Notes: a model not told the origin generated them from the sequence alone. Counted from the first letter of the stretch, positions 16,548 to 25,913 are shown. The stretch: 64,000 nucleotides of DNA from Actinomadura macrotermitis (GCF_009604375.1 NZ_WEGH01000001.1:1612001-1676000); one strand, 5' to 3'. Numbers and translations: made by a program.

Positions 16548-18033
16548 ACCACAGCCTGCGGTCGTCGGCGCGCGGGTCCGGGACGACCTCGTCGGCCGCG
16601 CCGTCGAAGACCCGCACGGCCCGCCCCGGCCCGTAGCGCCGCCAGCCGGGGTCGCCGTGCACCGCGAAATCGATCCAGGCGCGGTGCATGGCGTCGGCGA
16701 GGCCCTGCGGCGGGTTCGGCCCGGCCAGCCCCTCGGCCTCGGGCGAGCGCAGGTTGTCGAAGACGAACCCGAGCTCCAGCGCGTGGCAGGCGCCGAGGCC
16801 GGGCTCCGGCGAGCGCCAGGCGAACTCGTACATCCACGTCCGCTCCCCGTGGCCCTCGGCGACGCGGATGGAGGGCATCCGGAACATGCCGTCGGTGCAC
16901 AGGGCGGCGATCAGCTCCCCGGCGGTCAGCTCGGGGTGGGCGGCGCGGTAGCCGGCGATGACCTCCGGCGGGAAGCCCATTCCGGCCGCGACCGGCCCGA
17001 TGAGGTCGTGGGTGGCCACCGCGGCGAGGCCGTTCGGCATGAGGAACAGCCGGAACTCGTCGGTGGTGGTGCCGATGAGCAGGTCCACGTCCCGGCCGGC
17101 GCCCGCCGCGATGGCGTCCTCGGGACGGTGCGGGAGCGACTCCCCGTCCAGCACCGGGACGAGCGACATGGCGGTCGCGGCGGTACTGGCGCCCCAGCGG
17201 CCCGGGTCGGGCAGCATGGCGACCTCGGCGGCGACGGCCGCCTGCACCGGCAGGATCGCCGCCGGGTCGAGCGCGGCGAAGCCCGCCGCCGTGGGCTCGA
17301 CGCCGAGCCGGGCGGCCATCTCGGTGGTGACCAGCAGCGCGTCCTCGGGCTTCTGCGCCACCGCGCCCGAGCCGCTCTGCGCGATGGCGCGGCGGAACAG
17401 GCCGAGGTCCAGCGACAGCAGCGTGAGCACGCTCATCGCCCCGGCGGACTCGCCGAACACCGTCACCTGGCCGGGGTCGCCGCCGAACGCGGCGATGTTG
17501 TCGCGCACCCACTCCAGCGCGGCGATCTGGTCGCGCAGGCCCCGGTTCGCGGGGGCGCCGGGCAGGTGCGCGAAGCCCTCCACGCCGAGCCGGTAGTTGA
17601 GGGTCACGCAGACGACGCCGTCGCGGGCGAAGTTCGCGCCGTTGTAGATGTCGACGGCCCCCGACCCGTTGCGAAAGGCGCCGCCGTGGATCCACACCAT
17701 GACGGGCAGGCCGGTGGCGCCGGGGTCGGGCGTCCACACGTTCAGGTTCAGGCAGTCCTCGCCCGGGATGGCGGGGTCGGGCAGCAGCCGGTCATAGGGA
17801 CGGGGGTAGGGCGGCTTCGGCGCGGTCGGCCCGTAGGCGGTCGCGTCGCGGACGCCGTCCCACGGCCGCGGCGGCTGCGGCGGCCGGAACCGGTTCGCCC
17901 CGAAGGGCGGGGCGGCGTAGGGGATGCCGAGGTAGGCGCTGACGCCTCCCGTGACCGAGCCGCGGACCTTGCCGTACGCCGTCTGGACGACCGCGGCCCC
18001 CGTGTCCGTGGCCTCTGTGGCCGCCATCGCCAT
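16534..18033 (-). CDS. Type B carboxylesterase/lipase
   Basis: A 499-residue alpha/beta-hydrolase of the carboxylesterase type B family. It has the oxyanion motif WIHGGAF, the nucleophile elbow FGESAGA (family GESAGG), and EDCLNLNVW. The ATG at 18033 has GGAGGGG just upstream and starts MAMAATEA; there is no signal peptide, so it is cytoplasmic. The TetR gene downstream may belong to the same region's regulation. Ester substrate unknown. Confidence 0.92.
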   Translation of the reverse strand: MAMAATEATDTGAAVVQTAYGKVRGSVTGGVSAYLGIPYAAPPFGANRFRPPQPPRPWDGVRDATAYGPTAPKPPYPRPYDRLLPDPAIPGEDCLNLNVWTPDPGATGLPVMVWIHGGAFRNGSGAVDIYNGANFARDGVVCVTLNYRLGVEGFAHLPGAPANRGLRDQIAALEWVRDNIAAFGGDPGQVTVFGESAGAMSVLTLLSLDLGLFRRAIAQSGSGAVAQKPEDALLVTTEMAARLGVEPTAAGFAALDPAAILPVQAAVAAEVAMLPDPGRWGASTAATAMSLVPVLDGESLPHRPEDAIAAGAGRDVDLLIGTTTDEFRLFLMPNGLAAVATHDLIGPVAAGMGFPPEVIAGYRAAHPELTAGELIAALCTDGMFRMPSIRVAEGHGERTWMYEFAWRSPEPGLGACHALELGFVFDNLRSPEAEGLAGPNPPQGLADAMHRAWIDFAVHGDPGWRRYGPGRAVRVFDGAADEVVPDPRADDRRLWFTAP

Positions 18034-18139
18034 GCACCCCTCCGATTTTAGAACGAGATTCAACATGCCGAGCGTACGTGACGACCGGCACATATCGGAA
18101 TGTCCAAACGGAGCATGATGGGCGGCGAGTTGTGGCCCG

Positions 18140-18751
18140 TCAGGGCTTGCGCAGCATCCGGGTCAGGTAGTCGCGGGCGAACGCGCGCATGCTCGCCTCG
18201 TCCTCCAGCGCCAGCCCGGGGCCGGGGACGAGCAGCAGCGAGAACGCCAGCCGGAGCAGCACCTCGGCGACCGTCGCGTGGTCCTCGCCCTCGTCCCGGC
18301 CGCCGGGCCGGGCCCGCCGCAGCCGGTCCGCCAGGATGTCGCGCGCCGCCGTCATCACGGCGCCGCCGTTCATGGTGAGCTGCGGCAGGAACACCTCGGG
18401 CTCGCTCTGCACCACCCGGGCCAGCAGCGGGTGCCGGCGGGCCGCCTGCAGGCCGACGGCGAAGCCCTCCACGACGGCGTCCTCGGCGCTGTCCAGCTCC
18501 GCGGTGGCCTCGTCGATGGCCAGCAGGAAGAGCCGCACCTCGCGCAGGATGACCGCCTGCACGAGCTGGTCCTTGTTGGTGAAGCGCCGGTAGATGGTGG
18601 TGCGGGCGACCCCCGCCCGGCGGGCGACGTCCTCCACCCCGACCCGGCGCAGCCCGTGCTCCTCGAACTCGGCGAGGGCCGCGTCCAGGATGCGGGTGTC
18701 CAGGCCGTCGGTGGCGGGGGCGGCGGCCAGCTGCGACGCGTCCAGGGTCAT
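18140..18751 (-). CDS. TetR/AcrR family transcriptional regulator
   Basis: A 203-residue TetR-type regulator. The N-terminal DNA-binding domain shows the family pattern ILDAALAEFEEHGLRRVGVEDVARRAGVARTTIYRRFTNKDQL compressed into residues about 20-65, followed by an all-helical ligand domain. It lies 10 bp downstream of the alpha/beta hydrolase gene on the same strand, so the two form an operon and it may regulate that gene or the carboxylesterase. Confidence 0.92.
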   Translation of the reverse strand: MTLDASQLAAAPATDGLDTRILDAALAEFEEHGLRRVGVEDVARRAGVARTTIYRRFTNKDQLVQAVILREVRLFLLAIDEATAELDSAEDAVVEGFAVGLQAARRHPLLARVVQSEPEVFLPQLTMNGGAVMTAARDILADRLRRARPGGRDEGEDHATVAEVLLRLAFSLLLVPGPGLALEDEASMRAFARDYLTRMLRKP

Positions 18752-18761
18752 GCCCCCGAGA

Positions 18762-19628
18762 TTAAGCCCCGAGCAGGTCGCGCAGGGCCTTCGCGACGAC
18801 GTCCGGGGCCTCCTCGGCCATGAAGTGGCCGCAGGTGACGGTGGCGTGCCGCAGGTCGGGCGCCCAGGCGCCCCACAGCGCCGCCGCGTCGAAGCCGAGC
18901 GCGGCGCCCCAGTCCTGCTGGAGGACCGCGACGGGCATCCGCAGCCGGTTGCCGGCGTCGCGGTCGACCTGGTCGTGCTCGACGTCGACGCCGGCCGAGG
19001 CCCGGTAGTCGGCGACGATCGAGGGGACGGCCTCGCGGCAGGCGTCCAGGTAGGCGGCGCGGACATCGGCGGGGATCGCCGCCGGGTCGTTGATCCAGAT
19101 GTCGAGGAAGTGGCCGAAGAAGGCGTCCGCGCTGGCCGCGATCATCTGCTCGGGCAGGCCGGGCGGCTGCGCCATCAGGTAGAGGTGGAAGCCGACGGCG
19201 GCGGTGACGCCGTGCATCACCTCCCACATGTCCAGGGTCGGCAGCACGTCCAGGCAGGCCAGGTGGGTGATCGTCTCGGGGTGGTCGAGGCCGGCGCGGA
19301 AAGCGACCAGGGCGCCGCGGTCGTGACCGGCCAGCGCGAACCGCTCGTGGCCGAGCGCGCGGGCGAGGTTGACGATGTCGGCGGCCATGGTGCGCTTGGC
19401 GTAGTCGTCCAGGGGCTTGTCGCTGGCGCCGTAGCCGCGCAGGTCGGGGCAGATCACGGTGTGGTCGGCGGCCAGGTCGGCGGCGACGTGCCGCCACATC
19501 AGGTGGGTCTGGGGGAAGCCGTGCAGGAGCACGATCGGGCTGCCCGAGCCGCCGACGGCGGCGTTCAGGGACACGCCGTCCGCGACGGGGACACGGTGGT
19601 ACTCGAAACCGGGAATGACGGGAGTCAT
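18762..19628 (-). CDS. Alpha/beta hydrolase (haloacid dehalogenase / epoxide hydrolase type)
   Basis: A 288-residue alpha/beta-fold hydrolase. The nucleophile is aspartate in GHDRGA, and HGFPQTHLMWR gives the oxyanion region. These are features of fluoroacetate dehalogenase-like enzymes and epoxide hydrolases. The catalytic His is in [22 protein letters not shown] precedes the ATG. Divergent from the BTAD regulator gene. The exact substrate is unknown; an aspartate nucleophile excludes a simple esterase. Confidence 0.88.
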   Translation of the reverse strand: MTPVIPGFEYHRVPVADGVSLNAAVGGSGSPIVLLHGFPQTHLMWRHVAADLAADHTVICPDLRGYGASDKPLDDYAKRTMAADIVNLARALGHERFALAGHDRGALVAFRAGLDHPETITHLACLDVLPTLDMWEVMHGVTAAVGFHLYLMAQPPGLPEQMIAASADAFFGHFLDIWINDPAAIPADVRAAYLDACREAVPSIVADYRASAGVDVEHDQVDRDAGNRLRMPVAVLQQDWGAALGFDAAALWGAWAPDLRHATVTCGHFMAEEAPDVVAKALRDLLGA

Positions 19629-19692
19629 GGACTTTCCTTTCTGTGGAACACCCTCAGCCTGCCGGGCGCGAATGAGCATCCGGTCAGCGCGC

Positions 19693-19698
19693 TAACGT
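19693..19698 (+). promoter_or_regulatory. Putative -10 box before the BTAD regulator gene
   Basis: TAACGT ends 7 nt before the ATG at 19706, without a Shine-Dalgarno sequence. The alternative GTG at 19697 overlaps the box, which argues against it. Confidence 0.45.
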
Positions 19699-19705
19699 GG
19701 CCGGG

Positions 19706-21574
19706 ATGCGGTTCGGGGTGCTGGGGCCGGTGGCCGCCTGGGACGGCTCCGGCGAGGCGGTGGCGCTGCGGGGGCCGCGGCATCGCGCCGTCCTGGCCCG
19801 GCTGATCATCGCGCGCGGCCGGGTCGTCCCGGTCGCGCATCTGGCCGAGGACCTGTGGGAGGTGCCGCCGCCCGGCGCGGTCGGCGCGCTGCGCACCTTC
19901 GTCGCCGCGCTCCGCCGCGCGCTGGAGCCGGACCGTCCGCCCCGCACGCCGGCGCGGCTGCTGGTCACCGAAGGGCCGGGCTACGCGCTGCGCACGGACG
20001 CCGTGGACGCCTGGGAGTTCGAGCGCGCGGTGGCCGCCTCGCTCCCGCCCCGCGAGATGGCCGCGCGGCTGGAGGAGGCCCTCGGCCTGTGGCGCGGCCC
20101 CGCCTATGCCGAGTTCGCCGACGAGCCGTGGGCCCGCGCCGAGTGCGCCCGCCTGGCGGAGCTGCGGCTGCGCGCCGTCGAGCGCCTGGCCGAGGCCCGG
20201 CTCGACCTCGGCCGCGCCGCCGAGGCGGTGCCGGACCTGGACGCGCACGCCGCCGCGCACCCCTGGCGCGAGGACGCCTGGCAGCTGCTGGCACTCGCGC
20301 TGTACCGCAGCGGCCGGCAGGCCGACGCGCTCGCGGTGCTGCGCCGCGCCCGCACCCTGCTCGCCGAGCAGCTCGGCCTGGATCCGGGCCCCGAACTTCG
20401 CCGCCTGGAGGCCGACATCCTCGGCCACGCCCCGCGGCTCGCCCCCACCGAGGTGTGGGAGCAGGCGGCGGCTGCCTACGACCGCACCGTGGCGGCCGGC
20501 TCCCGCGCCCGGCTGGAGTCGACGGTCGGGCTGCTGCGCACGCTCGCGGTGACCGGCGGCGCCGGCCTGGAGACGGCCCGGCGGCACCGGCTGGACGCCA
20601 TCGCCGCAGCCCAGGAGCTGGGCGACGCCGAGCTGACGGCCCGCGTGATCGGCGCCTACGACGTCCCGGCGATCTGGACCCGCGCCGACGACCCGGCCCA
20701 GGCGGCGCAGATCGTCGCGGCGGCCGAACGCGCCCTGCCCGGCGCGCCCGAGCCCACGCGGGCCCGTCTGCTGGCCACCATCGCCCTGGAGTCGCGCGGC
20801 ACCCGCTCCCCACGCGGCCCGGAGGCGGCCCGCGAAGCCGAAGAGATCGCCCGCCGCTTGAACGACCCCGCGCTGCTGGGGTTCGCCCTGAACGGCGTGT
20901 TCATGCAGACCTTCGACCGCACGGGCCTCGCTCCGCGCAGAGACGCGATCGGCACCGAACTGATCGACCTGTCCACTCGGCACGGCCTGGTCGGCTACGA
21001 GGTGCTCGGCCACCTCATCCGGATCCAGGCCCGCAGCGCACTCGCCGACTTCACAACGGCCTCCGCCCACGCCACCGCGGTGGACCACCTAGCGGAACGC
21101 CACGAACTGCCGCTGGTGAGCGTCTTCACCGAGTGGTACCGAGCCCTCGAACACGCCGCGACAGGCCACCCCGCAGAAGATGCCTACCGAGCCGCCGCCG
21201 CCCACCTGGACGGCGCAGGCATGCCCGGCCTACAGGAAGGCCTGCTCCCCCTAGCCCTACTGTCCCTGGGAATCATCGAGCCGAACGCCGACTGGGGCCC
21301 GTACGCGCCCTGGGTTCGTCCCCTCCTGCTCCTAACGGAGAACCGTCCCGAAGAAGCCGCAGCCGCCCTGCGCGAAACACCTGCCCCACCCCGCGACCTG
21401 ATGCTCGAAGCCATGTGGGCCTTGACCGCAAAGGCAGCCATCGCCCTGGACGACCGGGAGGCCATGAACCGCGCCCGCACCGCCCTGGCCCCCGCCGCAG
21501 GCGAACTCGCCGGAGCGGGCAGCGGCCTGCTCACCTTCGGCCCGGTCTCCGACTACCTGGGTCCGGCGCGCTAA
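19706..21574 (+). CDS. BTAD-domain transcriptional regulator (SARP/AfsR-like)
   Basis: A 622-residue protein with an N-terminal winged helix of the OmpR/SARP kind (residues about 1-95) and a bacterial transcriptional activation domain (about 95-245; EDAWQLLALALYRSGRQADALAVLRRAR). The rest looks like TPR-type helical repeats; no NB-ARC ATPase is present, unlike AfsR. Codon use changes in the last 700 bp, with more CTA and TCC codons than the first part, which may reflect different ancestry of the C-terminal region. Target genes unknown; the divergent hydrolase is a candidate. Confidence 0.85.
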   Translation: MRFGVLGPVAAWDGSGEAVALRGPRHRAVLARLIIARGRVVPVAHLAEDLWEVPPPGAVGALRTFVAALRRALEPDRPPRTPARLLVTEGPGYALRTDAVDAWEFERAVAASLPPREMAARLEEALGLWRGPAYAEFADEPWARAECARLAELRLRAVERLAEARLDLGRAAEAVPDLDAHAAAHPWREDAWQLLALALYRSGRQADALAVLRRARTLLAEQLGLDPGPELRRLEADILGHAPRLAPTEVWEQAAAAYDRTVAAGSRARLESTVGLLRTLAVTGGAGLETARRHRLDAIAAAQELGDAELTARVIGAYDVPAIWTRADDPAQAAQIVAAAERALPGAPEPTRARLLATIALESRGTRSPRGPEAAREAEEIARRLNDPALLGFALNGVFMQTFDRTGLAPRRDAIGTELIDLSTRHGLVGYEVLGHLIRIQARSALADFTTASAHATAVDHLAERHELPLVSVFTEWYRALEHAATGHPAEDAYRAAAAHLDGAGMPGLQEGLLPLALLSLGIIEPNADWGPYAPWVRPLLLLTENRPEEAAAALRETPAPPRDLMLEAMWALTAKAAIALDDREAMNRARTALAPAAGELAGAGSGLLTFGPVSDYLGPAR

Positions 21575-21687
21575 GGGCGACCGCCTGGCCGCAATGCGCC
21601 ATGCCCATTCCCCTACGAGCATGGACGGCGCCGGGCCCCGAGGTTACGTTCGCGGCAGAACGCCGACGTTGCGCATCGGGGGCTGGC

Positions 21688-22005
21688 ATGGCCAAATGCA
21701 AGCATTGCGGATCCAAGAAGCTCATCGAGTACGGCGACTGGATGGACCGGGGCCCCCACCGCACGCCGATGATGATGGCCAACCCGGCCAACTGGATCCG
21801 GTCCGGCGCCTCCATCGCCGAGGACCTCGGCCGGATGGCCTCCGGCCGGGAGGTCACGCTGCCCGCCATCGTCGAGTACTGCAAGAGCTGCCACGGCTGG
21901 ACCATCGAGTGCGGTGAGTGCGACAAGCGGTGGGCGGCCGACAAGCGCCCGAAGATGGGCAAGTTCATCCACTGCCCGCGCTGCGGCGAGCGCCTCTCGA
22001 ACTAG
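21688..22005 (+). CDS. Zinc ribbon protein with four CxxC knuckles
   Basis: A 105-residue protein with CKHC at residues 4-7, CKSC and CGEC in the middle, and CPRC near the C-terminus, enough for two zinc ribbons. A 45-residue linker between the first and second knuckles contains a Met-rich stretch (TPMMMANPANW). No enzymatic motif is visible. The ribosome binding site is weak (GGGGGC just upstream). Function unknown; it may bind nucleic acid or act as a protein adaptor. Confidence 0.7.
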   Translation: MAKCKHCGSKKLIEYGDWMDRGPHRTPMMMANPANWIRSGASIAEDLGRMASGREVTLPAIVEYCKSCHGWTIECGECDKRWAADKRPKMGKFIHCPRCGERLSN

Positions 22006-22070
22006 CCCCCGCCCTTCAGGCGCGCGCCAACCGGACACGTGCCTGGGACGTCCCCTAGGCGGGGGTGACC

Positions 22071-23567
22071 ATGATCGCGGACCATCAGGTCGCGTTCTTC
22101 CTGCGGGAGATCGGCGCGGACGACCCGGCGCGCCGGGCCGCCGCGGCCAAGGGGCTGGGCCGCGTTCCCGGGCGCGCCGCCGAGCTGGCCGCCCTGACCC
22201 AGGACCCGGCGCCGCAGGTGCGCGCGGCGGCCGCGCAGGGCCTCGGCCGCCAAGGCGAACAAGCACCGGTAGATCCGCTGGTGGCGCTGTGCTCCGATCC
22301 CGACGCCGAGGTGCGGCGGCGGGCGGCGAACGTGCTGGACCGGCTCGGCGCGTCCGGCCCCGAGGTGGCTGCGGCCTTCGCCCGGCTGGCCGGGGATGCC
22401 GAACTGCGCAACCGGCTCCTGGTGCTCACCTGGCTGCGGCGGGCCGAGGTCCCGGTGCCGCCCGGAACGCTGACGCCCCTGCTCGCCGACCCCGGCGCCG
22501 ATGCCGGGCTCTGGGCGGCCGCGGCGTCCCTGCTGCGGCTGCTGCCCGAGGCCGACGCCGCCTTCGCCGACCTGGTGCGCACCGCGCCGGCCGAGCCCCG
22601 GCGGCGGGCGCTGGACATGCTGGCCGCACCCCAGGCCGGCATCCCCGGCATCGGGCCGGACTCCGAGCCCGCCGCGCGCGAGGCGGCCTGGCTCCGGCTC
22701 TGGACGCCCAACCCGCGAGTGGTGCAAGCACTCTTGGCCGCCTTTGACGCCGAGACCGAGCCGCCCGCTCGCAACATCCTCTTCCGTGCGCTAGCCGCGC
22801 ACCGCGTGCCCGAGGCCGTGGCGCCGGCCGCCGCCTGGCTGGCCGATCCCGACTGCGGGTCCAGCGCGGCGATGGCATTAGGCCAGGCCGGCACGGCCGA
22901 GGCGGTGGAGCTGCTGCGGCGGTCCGTCAGGAAACCCGCGGCGGCCTGCGCGCTGGGCGCCGCCGGCGGCGTCCCCGACGCCGAACTGCTGCTCGGCCTG
23001 CTCGACGACCCGGACGAGCCGGTGCGCCTGGGCGCGGTCGACGGCCTCGGCGCCTTCTTCCAGCGGTTCGACAGCCCCCTGCGCAGCCGACTGGAGCGGT
23101 GGCGGGCCGAGCGGGTGCCCGGCGTGCCGGAGCCGCCCGCCGCCGACGACCCCGCGCTGCGCGCACTGGCGAACCAGACGGCGGAACGCCTGACCCTCCT
23201 CCTCACCCAGGACACCGAACACGCCGACGCCTACCACGACGCCCTGTGGCACCTCCCCGAAGTGCGCCCCCTGTTGCCGACACTGCTCCAGAACCCCGCC
23301 GGGAAGGTGCGTTCCACCGCCCTGCACCTCGCCGAACGGTTCGGCGAGGTCGGCTTCACCGCCCGGCTGCGCCTGCTGGAGGACCCGTACCACGCGGTAC
23401 GTCAAGGCGCGGCGATGGGCTTCCTCCAATTGGCCAAGCAGCGGAAGCTGACGCCGGACGAGCAAGAAGCACTGCGCCCGCACCTCGAACACGCGCAGGA
23501 CGACCCCGACCACTACGTCCGCACCTTCACCGCCACCGCGCTGGAACACCTGGACCAGGCACCCTGA
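22071..23567 (+). CDS. HEAT-repeat protein
   Basis: A 498-residue protein composed of HEAT-like helical repeats, with repeated patterns such as PQVRAAAAQGLGRQG, AEVRRRAANVLDRLG and EPVRLGAVDGLGAF. There is no signal peptide or membrane segment. HEAT proteins serve as scaffolds or act in phycobilin-lyase-like roles; here only protein-protein interaction can be inferred. ATG 22071 was chosen with GGGGGTGA upstream; GTG 22065 is an alternative. Confidence 0.82.
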   Translation: MIADHQVAFFLREIGADDPARRAAAAKGLGRVPGRAAELAALTQDPAPQVRAAAAQGLGRQGEQAPVDPLVALCSDPDAEVRRRAANVLDRLGASGPEVAAAFARLAGDAELRNRLLVLTWLRRAEVPVPPGTLTPLLADPGADAGLWAAAASLLRLLPEADAAFADLVRTAPAEPRRRALDMLAAPQAGIPGIGPDSEPAAREAAWLRLWTPNPRVVQALLAAFDAETEPPARNILFRALAAHRVPEAVAPAAAWLADPDCGSSAAMALGQAGTAEAVELLRRSVRKPAAACALGAAGGVPDAELLLGLLDDPDEPVRLGAVDGLGAFFQRFDSPLRSRLERWRAERVPGVPEPPAADDPALRALANQTAERLTLLLTQDTEHADAYHDALWHLPEVRPLLPTLLQNPAGKVRSTALHLAERFGEVGFTARLRLLEDPYHAVRQGAAMGFLQLAKQRKLTPDEQEALRPHLEHAQDDPDHYVRTFTATALEHLDQAP

Positions 23568-23626
23568 GGCCGATCATGGTTCAGTGTCGATACGGCGTCA
23601 TTACCTGCCCGCGCATGGCGTGAGCT

Positions 23627-23749
23627 TCAGCCGCGGGTTCGGTCGCCATAGGCCTGGCAGGCTTCCGAAACATCATCCAGGAATGCCCTGCCGTGCTTGT
23701 AACAGCGCATAGTGGCCACGCAAGCCCGACGCGGCAGCAGGGCGCCGAT
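23627..23749 (-). pseudogene. Decayed C-terminus of an SDR gene
   Basis: The minus strand encodes 40 residues plus a stop that align without gaps to the last 40 residues of the SDR at 34836-35627; by my hand count 24 of 40 residues and about three quarters of the bases match, including IGALLP, ATMR, FLD and the terminal RG-stop. Nothing recognisable of the rest of the gene remains upstream. This is a relic of a second, diverged copy. Confidence 0.75.
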
Positions 23750-23937
23750 GCTCGATGCATCACGGCCACCGAGTACCTCCGTCGAGCCGACAGCCCGCCA
23801 CCTGTCATTCGATTAACAATCCAGCGTACATGGCGAGCAGCGAAAGCCTCACAAACTGATAAGCAATCTCTAAGTCACTTTCATTGTCAGTGATTTCCAC
23901 AATCCTGCATTTATTTCAGGCAGTGCTATTTGTGTAG

Positions 23938-23956
23938 TCACATCGATGTGATCACA
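23938..23956. promoter_or_regulatory. Overlapping palindromes, possible operator
   Basis: TCACATCGATGTGA is a perfect 14-bp palindrome and overlaps TGTGATCACA, a perfect 10-bp palindrome. They resemble half-sites of CRP/FNR-type regulators but the spacing is not canonical. They lie 60-78 nt before the start of the secreted-protein gene. Confidence 0.4.
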
Positions 23957-24015
23957 GTCAGCAATGATCAACCTTGGTGTTGTCCATGCGGATCCCTTTG
24001 ACAGGAGCTCCCAGC

Positions 24016-24591
24016 ATGAAAGTCACCACCGCGCTGACCTCGGCCGCTGTCGCCGCCGGTGCAGTGCTCGCACTGCCGGCGCCCTCGGCGCAGGCCGACG
24101 TCTCCCCCAAGCCCGTCCAGCCCACGCCGGCCGCCGCCGGAAAGGCTCCCGTGATCAAGGTTCAGGTGACCCCGGGGGCCCATCAGATGCGGATCCGGAT
24201 CCCGGTGTCCCCGAGCGCCCAGACCCCTCCGGCGGTCCGGCCCGAGGCTCGCCCCGAGGCCCGCAAGGGCAAGAAGTCGGTCAAGCCCCGGGTCAACTGC
24301 GGCGGCTTCAACGGATGGATCGAGTGGGGCGGCTGGGGAAGCATCGCGATTCCCGCCTACATCGACGTCTGGGGCAAGGTGTGGAGCACCTGCAACAGCA
24401 CCACGTACCTGTACCTGGACTACTCGCACTTCACCAGTCCCCACCACAAGAAGATCAGCCAGGCCGGTCCGCACAGCACCCACGGGGTCAACTGGGACAC
24501 CGACAGCCACTCGGCCACCTTCGGGCAAATCAAGATCACCACCTGCAGCACCTACCGGGGCTGGAGCTGCGGGAAGCCGGAGAAGGTCTGA
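24016..24591 (+). CDS. Secreted protein of unknown function
   Basis: A 191-residue protein with a Sec signal peptide (MKVTTALTSAAVAAGAV, cleavage probably after PSAQA around residue 28). A Pro/Lys/Arg-rich spacer of about 65 residues precedes a compact C-terminal domain rich in Trp, Gly and Ser with four cysteines (VNCGG, STCNS, TTCST, WSCGK), suggesting two disulfides. AGGAG lies 9 nt before the ATG. I do not recognise the domain. Codon use is less GC-biased than in the genes to its left. Confidence 0.75.
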   Translation: MKVTTALTSAAVAAGAVLALPAPSAQADVSPKPVQPTPAAAGKAPVIKVQVTPGAHQMRIRIPVSPSAQTPPAVRPEARPEARKGKKSVKPRVNCGGFNGWIEWGGWGSIAIPAYIDVWGKVWSTCNSTTYLYLDYSHFTSPHHKKISQAGPHSTHGVNWDTDSHSATFGQIKITTCSTYRGWSCGKPEKV

Positions 24592-24607
24592 TTCGGGCCG
24601 GCCTCGC

Positions 24608-25009
24608 TCAGGCCATGGCCGGCATCACCTGGATCGTGGCCGCACGGACCGCGGAATGGACGAGGTGCTCCTGCTCATCGTGAGCGGAATCGGGTGTGCG
24701 CCACTCATAGACCGCGCGCCGCTCATCGTGCTCGGGGTCGGAGGTCCAGGTCACCTGGTCGAGATTGCGAATCAGGTACCGGATCCGGGACACCGCGTCA
24801 TCGGGCTGGAAGCGTCCAGCGGGACTCAGATCCACCTCGACAGTGACCCACCAACGGTGTTCGTCGCCGTCCGCAGGAGCCACCCGAGGCTCCCCGCGGG
24901 CGGCGACGTCCATTTCCCGCATGATCTGGCAGCCGATGTCGGCCGCGTCCGCCACATCTTCAGCGGCCACGATAAATTTCGCGGTAGCGTCCCATCGCTT
25001 TTCAGGCAT
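24608..25009 (-). CDS. Unrecognised protein, operon with the next gene
   Basis: A 133-residue soluble protein with no family I recognise. It is rich in Asp, Glu and Ala and has a hydrophobic C-terminus (IQVMPAMA). The start overlaps the end of the upstream gene by 8 bp, so the two are translated together. No motif supports a function. Confidence 0.65.
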   Translation of the reverse strand: MPEKRWDATAKFIVAAEDVADAADIGCQIMREMDVAARGEPRVAPADGDEHRWWVTVEVDLSPAGRFQPDDAVSRIRYLIRNLDQVTWTSDPEHDERRAVYEWRTPDSAHDEQEHLVHSAVRAATIQVMPAMA

Positions 25010-25742
25010 CGTCTTCTCCGCCTCCGCTCTTCCCTTGGACTTCGGATAAGCCCGGCAGCGCCCACTCGGTTCCGGTCAGCACGCGGTGCAGGAACTCACG
25101 GGAGACGCCGATGGCATGGGCCACCGAACTGATCTGCCGATGGGCCCTCATCTGGTCCGAGGCACGCCGCACCGCCATCCCCAGAGCCAAGCGGGTCACC
25201 TGGCCCCGCGCACGTGCGGCTTGATGGCGCAGATGTGCAGCCACGATGTCGGGGTAATCGCTGATGCGGCCTCGCTCTACCTCATCGGCAACCTGCTCGC
25301 ACCGGTCGCTGAATGCCCCGGCCGCCATCTCCACATCATCGAATCCCGTCAGGCAGTAGTGCTCCTCCGCTTTCAGCCCGATGTGCTCGGCCAGCAGGAA
25401 CCGCTTGCCGTCCCCCTCCACAATCCGGCCATCGAGCACCGCAGCGTCATACAGCAGGCGGGACCCGCCTGGCTCCAGCACGGTCACGCCCATTACCCGG
25501 CTGCTTTCGGGCACCGTCAGCAGCGCTTGCGCCAGCCGGCCCCGAACAAAGTGCCGGGTGGCCTGCTCATCCGGCAACACGAAGACCTGCGCATGCCCCT
25601 CCCGTACCAGCCAGCCGTAATGGATCCCGGCATGACCGACCACATAGAACGCATCACCCGCCAAGACCCATGATGCTTGGGCGTGATCCGACGGCACGAT
25701 CCTCGGAGGAGTCTCGAGCTCTTGAGGTTCCACCAACACCAC
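25002..25742 (-). CDS. Unrecognised protein, possible DNA-binding C-terminus
   Basis: A 246-residue protein beginning GTG-GTG with a weak ribosome binding site. The N-terminal two thirds look like a mixed alpha/beta domain (AFYVVGHAGIHYGWLVR, GVTVLEPGGSRLLYDAAVL). Near residues 205-230 the sequence ISSVAHAIGVSREFLHRVL resembles a helix-turn-helix. It is first in a two-gene operon. No enzyme family is evident. Confidence 0.65.
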   Translation of the reverse strand: MVLVEPQELETPPRIVPSDHAQASWVLAGDAFYVVGHAGIHYGWLVREGHAQVFVLPDEQATRHFVRGRLAQALLTVPESSRVMGVTVLEPGGSRLLYDAAVLDGRIVEGDGKRFLLAEHIGLKAEEHYCLTGFDDVEMAAGAFSDRCEQVADEVERGRISDYPDIVAAHLRHQAARARGQVTRLALGMAVRRASDQMRAHRQISSVAHAIGVSREFLHRVLTGTEWALPGLSEVQGKSGGGEDDA

Positions 25743-25913
25743 CTAACTGTGAACCTGACTCCACAGTCCCCCTACGGCGCGCGTCTGTCAACTGCAGTTC
25801 ACACTTTTGGACCCGCCCATGGCGTCCGGCAACGATGCCCGAGGTTCGGATGCCGAGGCGCCAGGCCCGCGCGACGCGCCCTCCGGGCATGACGGCAGCA
25901 GGCCCCGTCGAGG

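Larger units (their letters stand above)
23568..24015. other. 448-bp gap with a decayed SDR fragment and a low-GC leader
   Basis: No intact gene. The left part contains the SDR relic described separately; the right part, from about 23800, is markedly AT-richer than the rest of the window and carries overlapping palindromes at 23938-23956 upstream of the secreted-protein gene. Confidence 0.7.
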
